A DNA stretch of 9,062 nucleotides from Thermoplasmatota archaeon (GTDB taxonomy: Archaea; Thermoplasmatota; Penumbrarchaeia; Penumbrarchaeales; Penumbrarchaeaceae), in NCBI GenBank assembly GCA_030595585.1, contig JAUVCY010000054.1, forward strand, positions 1 to 9,062. Reading direction: 5' to 3'. Position 1 is the stretch's first letter. Each line of letters starts with the position of its first letter. A program made the position numbers and the translations under genes. The notes beneath the pieces were generated by a model, which ran no database searches, was not told where the DNA came from, and saw nothing but the letters and a program-made list of their open reading frames with translations. Below, one piece after another: positions 5,861 to 9,062 of this stretch.

Positions 5861-5910
5861 TCCATCTGATCACAAAGTATCCGGGAACAACGTCCACAGA
5901 AAACACCGTA

Positions 5911-5958
5911 ACCCAACTTTGACAGATCGAATATGATCTGAGCCTGTCAATGTTGGGT
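5911..5958 (+). repeat. attC-like palindrome 5, type B
   Basis: Arms ACCCAACTTTGACA (5911-5924) and TGTCAATGTTGGGT (5945-5958) pair with one mismatch. An inner stem CAGATC (5923-5928) with GATCTG (5935-5940) extends it, leaving AGCC unpaired on the right, so the element has direction. Boxes ACCCAAC and GTTGGGT fit R'' and R' exactly. It lies 50 bp after the transglutaminase-like stop. Confidence 0.82.
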
Positions 5959-5960
5959 GA

Positions 5961-6006
5961 AGCCTCACTTTGACACTCATAAATACTCATATGTCAAAGT
6001 TAGGCT
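5961..6006. repeat. attC-like palindrome 5, type A, abutting type B
   Basis: Arms AGCCTCACTTTGACA (5961-5975) and TGTCAAAGTTAGGCT (5992-6006) pair with one mismatch at 5966. The right box GTTAGGC (5999-6005) is canonical; the left box GCCTCAC has lost one A of AAC. With the type B palindrome just before it, it forms a composite of about 96 bp that recurs at 7484-7580. Confidence 0.82.
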
Positions 6007-6035
6007 GTAATATCCATGTGTCCATCAGTGATCTG

Positions 6036-7352
6036 TCAGGCCCTACCCAGGAGCCATTTCCATAACGGTATGAAAGAGATCTGTTTGCCGTTGATGATCT
6101 CGCTATCATCCCTGTCCCAGGTTATTATCTTCAGATCTTTACAACCCAATTCCTCACCTGCCTTTTCAAGTGCAGTGATCTCCCTGACCCGGGTATCATA
6201 CTCCTCCAGGTCGTAGCATACCTGCACAAGCTCTCTGATAACAAGGCCTTCTTTTATCACAAAGTCCACTTCTTTACGACGGTTGTCCCGCCAGTAGTAT
6301 ACCTCCAGCAACGGGTTCTGTGACATCCTTCTGAACCATTCTATGGCAACGGCATTCTCCATCAGCCTACCAATGTTCAGAGATGAACTGGATCCGATCT
6401 TTGCGGCATAACCATTATCGATCACATATATTTTGGGCAGGCTCTGCTCCTTTTCGCGCAGTGAATGGCTGAACCTCCTGATCGAGAAAATGGAAAATGT
6501 ATCCTCCAGATATTGAATATATTCGTATATGGTGTTCTTACTAACCTTAATCCCCTGGGACTTGAGCGAATTGTGGAACTTATGTGCAGAGAACTGCTTT
6601 GCATAGGAACTTAAAATGGCGTGAAAGAGCATCCTCAACACCTTGATGTTCCTTACACTGTGCCTCTCCACAATATCCCTTATCAACATGACCTCGACAT
6701 AATCCTTCAGGATCCTTATCTTCAGATCGTCATCATCCTCCAGTACGACCTCGGGAAAACCCCCAAGTTCCAGAAAGATCCTCAGATCTCTCATGACGAT
6801 CGACCTCTTTGCAGAAGATAGATACTCGTCAACCTCAACACATCTTGCTCTCAGGAATTCGGAGAATGAGAATGGGAGTATCAGATGGGATAGGGACCTT
6901 CCCCTCATCGAGGTTGCTATCTCCCTTGTCATTATCTTTGAGGAAGAGCCGGTAATAAATGGCCTTATGTTCCTTCCATCAAGGACCCTTCTTACGAATA
7001 TCTCCCATCCGTCAACGTTCTGGACCTCGTCGAGGAACAGATATACCATCCTCTTCCTGTTATCAGGGTAGATCTCGTAATAGGAGTTCAGCAGTATATC
7101 AAGATCAGATAGTTCAAGAGGTAACAATCTGTCATCCTCGAGGTTGATATAGAGCATCCTCTCCCTCTCTACATCATTGAACCTTTTCATGATATTGTAT
7201 AGAAAATAAGTCTTTCCCGCACGTCTTGGACCAATTATTGTTATCGCCTTCATTGCTTTTGGGAGCTTTAATTCCAGGTCTCTGTTCACGACATCGGGCA
7301 GGTTTCCCTCATGAAGGTCCTTGATCATCTCAATGGCCCTATCTTTCATCAT
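6036..7352 (-). CDS. AAA+ ATPase with DUF4143 (AAA_14/DUF4143 family)
   Basis: A 438-residue cytoplasmic P-loop ATPase of a family abundant in archaeal and bacterial accessory regions; its cellular role is not established. Walker A is GPRRAGKT (41-48), Walker B VYLFLDEVQ (103-111, Asp108 and Glu109), sensor region FITGSSSK (132-139), then RGRS (150-153) and PFSFSEFLRA (160-169). Residues about 245-290 look like a winged helix (KVSKNTIYEYIQYLED). The C-terminal DUF4143 part has a restriction-nuclease-like pattern: KIYVIDNG (307-314), GRLMENAVAIEW (328-339), VYYWRDNRRKEVDFVIKEG (351-369) and ELVQVCYDL. All motifs are intact. Two ATG codons are adjacent (7350-7352 and 7347-7349); no ribosome site is seen, fitting a leaderless mRNA. 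The gene is antisense to its left neighbours and bracketed by two same-direction composite repeats. Confidence 0.88.
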   Translation of the reverse strand: MMKDRAIEMIKDLHEGNLPDVVNRDLELKLPKAMKAITIIGPRRAGKTYFLYNIMKRFNDVERERMLYINLEDDRLLPLELSDLDILLNSYYEIYPDNRKRMVYLFLDEVQNVDGWEIFVRRVLDGRNIRPFITGSSSKIMTREIATSMRGRSLSHLILPFSFSEFLRARCVEVDEYLSSAKRSIVMRDLRIFLELGGFPEVVLEDDDDLKIRILKDYVEVMLIRDIVERHSVRNIKVLRMLFHAILSSYAKQFSAHKFHNSLKSQGIKVSKNTIYEYIQYLEDTFSIFSIRRFSHSLREKEQSLPKIYVIDNGYAAKIGSSSSLNIGRLMENAVAIEWFRRMSQNPLLEVYYWRDNRRKEVDFVIKEGLVIRELVQVCYDLEEYDTRVREITALEKAGEELGCKDLKIITWDRDDSEIINGKQISFIPLWKWLLGRA

Positions 7353-7360
7353 ATAGTATT

Positions 7361-7407
7361 GTTTATAGGGACATAAACACTTATAGTTTCCCTCTATAGA
7401 GAACTAT
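7361..7407 (-). promoter_or_regulatory. Promoter region of the ATPase gene with palindromes
   Basis: On the minus strand a TATA-like CTATAAG (7386-7380) ends 28 nt before the ATG, fitting leaderless transcription. GTTTAT (7361-7366) and ATAAAC (7373-7378) form an inverted repeat between box and start. Upstream, CTCTATAGAG (7392-7401) is a perfect palindrome nested inside ATAGTT (7383-7388) and AACTAT (7402-7407). These could be operators; no regulator is identified. Confidence 0.4.
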
Positions 7408-7451
7408 TTACCTCCAAAATCGATAGGACACTCACATCCAATATATTGGAT

Positions 7452-7481
7452 CCCAACTTTGATAGATCTAATCTGATCTGA
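7452..7481 (+). repeat. Truncated left half of a type B attC-like element
   Basis: CCCAACTTTGATAGATC and the following bases match the first 30 bases of the type B element at 5912-5941 with a few changes, including the inner AGATC/GATCT stem. The right arm (TGTCAATGTTGGG) is missing and a full type B copy starts right after it. It is best read as a partial tandem duplication. Confidence 0.65.
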
Positions 7482-7482
7482 A

Positions 7483-7530
7483 TCCCAACATTGACAGATC
7501 GAATAGGATATTAGCCTGTCAATGTTGGGA
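7483..7530 (+). repeat. attC-like palindrome 6, type B
   Basis: Arms TCCCAACATTGACAG (7483-7497) and CTGTCAATGTTGGGA (7516-7530) pair perfectly over 15 bp. The boxes are TCCCAAC and GTTGGGA, each off the R''/R' consensus only at the outermost base. Compared with the copy at 5911-5958, the left arm has changed T to A so that it now matches the right arm, a compensatory change. Confidence 0.82.
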
Positions 7531-7532
7531 GA

Positions 7533-7579
7533 AGCCTAACTTTGACACTCATCTATGCTCATCGTGTCAAAGTTAGGCT
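7533..7579. repeat. attC-like palindrome 6, type A
   Basis: Arms AGCCTAACTTTGACAC (7533-7548) and GTGTCAAAGTTAGGCT (7564-7579) are a perfect 16-bp inverted repeat with a 15-nt loop. Boxes GCCTAAC (7534-7540) and GTTAGGC (7572-7578) fit the integron consensus fully. This is the best-preserved copy in the window and completes the second composite unit (7484-7580). Confidence 0.87.
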
Positions 7580-7595
7580 GGACAGGTAAGCACAA

Positions 7596-7612
7596 TTGGG
7601 ATAAGATCCCAA
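7596..7612 (-). terminator. Hairpin downstream of the surface-protein gene
   Basis: TTGGGAT (7596-7602) and ATCCCAA (7606-7612) are a perfect 7-bp stem with a 3-nt loop, 27 nt after the minus-strand stop codon. There is no long T-run after it on the minus strand, so a terminator role is tentative. Confidence 0.3.
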
Positions 7613-7638
7613 GGGTCAGCCTCCATTCGCCAACTTTC

Positions 7639-9062
7639 TCAGCGTGAGCTCTCCTCACCGCCGGAAGGCAGGGAGCGGTACCAGGACGTGACCTCTCCTA
7701 TGGAGGCATCGTACTCTTTGATGGAATCCTTTGTGGGGGGCCCGGGATGGTACACACACTTCTCGAACGTGGATGTGATACGCTGTGACACCTCTTCACC
7801 GGCCCCACCTATGACCAGCTTTGACCTGTTCTCCCTTGGGGTGAGCGTCGTCCTCAAGCCTATCCCTTCGGGAGAGCCCTCTATCATGTCGATATACTTC
7901 ACCACCACTCCCGCCCTCACCGGATCGATCCTCTTGATGCCCAGATGCTCCGCGGCCTTTTTCAATATCTGACGCGTGATCTTCTCCTCACTCTTATCCT
8001 CCACGCGTTCCACCCTCACAGGTTCACCCGCCTCGTGGACCGGAACCATGTCAACTTTCTCCTCTCTCCTGCGCACCCTCTCCTTTCTCACAAATACGAA
8101 TACCACGATAAGGACCATCAGGGCCATAACCAGCATCAGAACTATCTTCCAGAAAGGGGCGTTCTCGAAGAAGTTCTCATCATCTTCAGGCGTGACCACC
8201 TCAACAGGGTCCTCCACAATGGGATCCTCAACGACGGGATCCTCGACAACGGGCTCCTCTATCACCTTCTCGATGATCAGAATGGTCACGTATTGGCTCA
8301 CACCATCCCTGACCCAAAATGCAGAACTTATCAGAGAGGCAAGAACACGATGCGATCCCAGGCCGAGCAGGGACGAATTCAATGAAAATGAGGACGTGGA
8401 CCCATTTGAGGCGAGCCCCAGCGGTATGATCATCTCACCTATGTGGACCTCCACAAGTCCCTCCCCTTTCTCCACCAGAAGCTCACCTTCGATCATCTGG
8501 CCGATCTCAATGGTTGCATTGATAAGCAACAGTTTCAGGATGGGATCGTCCCTTACCACTACCGTCAACTCATCGCTTGAATTGAAATAGTACTCTTCAC
8601 CGGAGAAATTGCCAACGACCGAATGGTTTCCGTACGTTGAAAACGAATAATTCAGGCCGATCATCCCATCAATTTCCATCTCCTTCCCATCAAGCAGGAT
8701 AGTACCCTTGACATCCCTGTTGAACTCATCCCTGACCGATACATGGATGTTCACCTCCTCGTTGAGATCGACGTCGTATGAAGAAGAGGTCAGGACCATA
8801 TCAGTAAGGATCTTCCTGACCGTAAAGGCCTTGCTTACCAGTATTTCGCCATACGTGGATGAGTTCACGGATACGTTGACCTGGTGATCCCCCAGCGCCA
8901 TGTCCCTGGTGATCGGGACCACCCTACTCGCCAATCCACTGCTGGTAAAGATCTCCATCAGTGAAACGTTGTCCAGAAAGAACGATATGATATCGTTATC
9001 CGAATAGCTCACCTTGCCGAAAGGATCCCTGTGAAGATACAGCACGTTCAGGAGAAGAGTAG
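7639..9062 (-). CDS. Surface protein with Ig-like repeats, acidic linker, membrane helix and cytoplasmic tail (5' partial)
   Basis: The frame is open through the right edge, so the N-terminus and any signal peptide are missing. Numbering from a GTG at 9045: residues 1-255 are beta-rich, Ig/CARDB-like repeats (a clear one is about 80-165, IHVSVRDEFNRDVKGTILLD). They contain ten N-x-S/T sequons, all before the membrane helix, consistent with an outside, N-glycosylated domain. An acidic linker with VEDP repeats (261-283) leads to one hydrophobic helix WKIVLMLVMALMVLIVVFVF (299-318), then a basic stop-transfer RKERVRRREEK. The tail of about 140 residues includes LKKAAEHLGIKRIDPVRAGV and GLRTTLTPRENRSKL. 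The TPRE pattern resembles DUF4129-type tails of membrane-bound transglutaminase-like proteins; this is a weak similarity. Function is unknown, probably envelope or adhesion. Confidence 0.7.
   Translation of the reverse strand, partial: TLLLNVLYLHRDPFGKVSYSDNDIISFFLDNVSLMEIFTSSGLASRVVPITRDMALGDHQVNVSVNSSTYGEILVSKAFTVRKILTDMVLTSSSYDVDLNEEVNIHVSVRDEFNRDVKGTILLDGKEMEIDGMIGLNYSFSTYGNHSVVGNFSGEEYYFNSSDELTVVVRDDPILKLLLINATIEIGQMIEGELLVEKGEGLVEVHIGEMIIPLGLASNGSTSSFSLNSSLLGLGSHRVLASLISSAFWVRDGVSQYVTILIIEKVIEEPVVEDPVVEDPIVEDPVEVVTPEDDENFFENAPFWKIVLMLVMALMVLIVVFVFVRKERVRRREEKVDMVPVHEAGEPVRVERVEDKSEEKITRQILKKAAEHLGIKRIDPVRAGVVVKYIDMIEGSPEGIGLRTTLTPRENRSKLVIGGAGEEVSQRITSTFEKCVYHPGPPTKDSIKEYDASIGEVTSWYRSLPSGGEESSR
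8204..8263 (-). repeat. Four 15-bp tandem units encoding a VEDPV-type linker
   Basis: Degenerate 15-bp units (8204-8218, 8219-8233, 8234-8248, 8249-8263) share GGGATCCTC-like cores and encode V-(E/D)-(E/D)-P-(V/I) pentads just outside the membrane helix. Such arrays can change copy number by slippage and act as flexible spacers. Confidence 0.7.

Noticed and set aside
598..7580. CRISPR array
   Set aside because: The repeats are palindromes with variable loops, separated by genes hundreds to thousands of bases long, not regular direct repeats with short unique spacers.
598..7580. The palindromes as ordinary intrinsic terminators
   Set aside because: None is followed by an oligo-T run, they share a primary sequence beyond what a stem requires, and one lies inside a coding region.
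7976..8590. Long plus-strand frames opposite the surface-protein gene
   Set aside because: They are Ser/Thr-rich mirror readings of the minus-strand gene and its tandem repeats, with no ribosome site or recognisable motif.

Overview
Organism and setting. The window looks archaeal, most likely from the Thermoplasmatota or a neighbouring lineage; this is an inference. The evidence is AT-rich TATA-like boxes about 26-30 nt upstream of start codons with no Shine-Dalgarno site (leaderless style, 719-727 and 7380-7386), GGAG-type ribosome sites before other genes, heavy use of AGA/AGG and ATA codons, MNT/HEPN and AbiE-type nucleotidyltransferase modules, and two membrane-anchored surface proteins of archaeal style (a transglutaminase-like protein with a C-terminal anchor, and a sequon-rich Ig-like protein with one membrane helix).

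Layout, left to right: (1) an MNT nucleotidyltransferase with a winged helix, 5'-partial, overlapping a HEPN gene cut to 37 codons (1-605); (2) an AbiEi/AbiEii type IV toxin-antitoxin pair with its own promoter, then an NDP-sugar epimerase (751-3313); (3) a second AbiEii-like nucleotidyltransferase followed by a 57-aa partner (3492-4173); (4) about 100 bp without a gene but with TTACAT/ATGTAA motifs (4206-4305); (5) a secreted transglutaminase-fold protein whose catalytic Cys position is Asn (4559-5860); (6) on the minus strand, an AAA ATPase with a DUF4143 C-terminus (6036-7352); (7) on the minus strand, a partial surface protein with an acidic linker and a cytoplasmic tail (7639-9062).

The main structural signal. 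A family of imperfect palindromes punctuates the window at module boundaries: 598-643, 3246-3289, a half site at 4191-4205, 4306-4350, 5911-5958 plus 5961-6006, and 7452-7481 plus 7483-7530 plus 7533-7579. Outer arms read GCCTAAC or ACCCAAC on the left and GTTAGGC or GTTGGGT on the right. These fit the R'' (RYYYAAC) and R' (GTTRRRY) boxes of integron attC sites. One supplies the stop codon of the truncated HEPN gene and another encodes the last residues of the epimerase. The best reading is an integron-like cassette array carrying toxin-antitoxin modules, an ATPase and surface/sugar genes. Arguments against it: several stems are unusually symmetric and short for attC, no integrase gene is in the window, and some flanks look like short target duplications. 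A mobile palindromic (MITE/REP-like) element is therefore the main alternative.

How the genes fit together. At least three nucleotidyltransferase-based toxin-antitoxin or defence-like modules share the window with an ATPase of a type often found in accessory regions. This is an accessory region rather than a metabolic operon. The epimerase and the two surface proteins suggest cell-envelope variation as the other theme.
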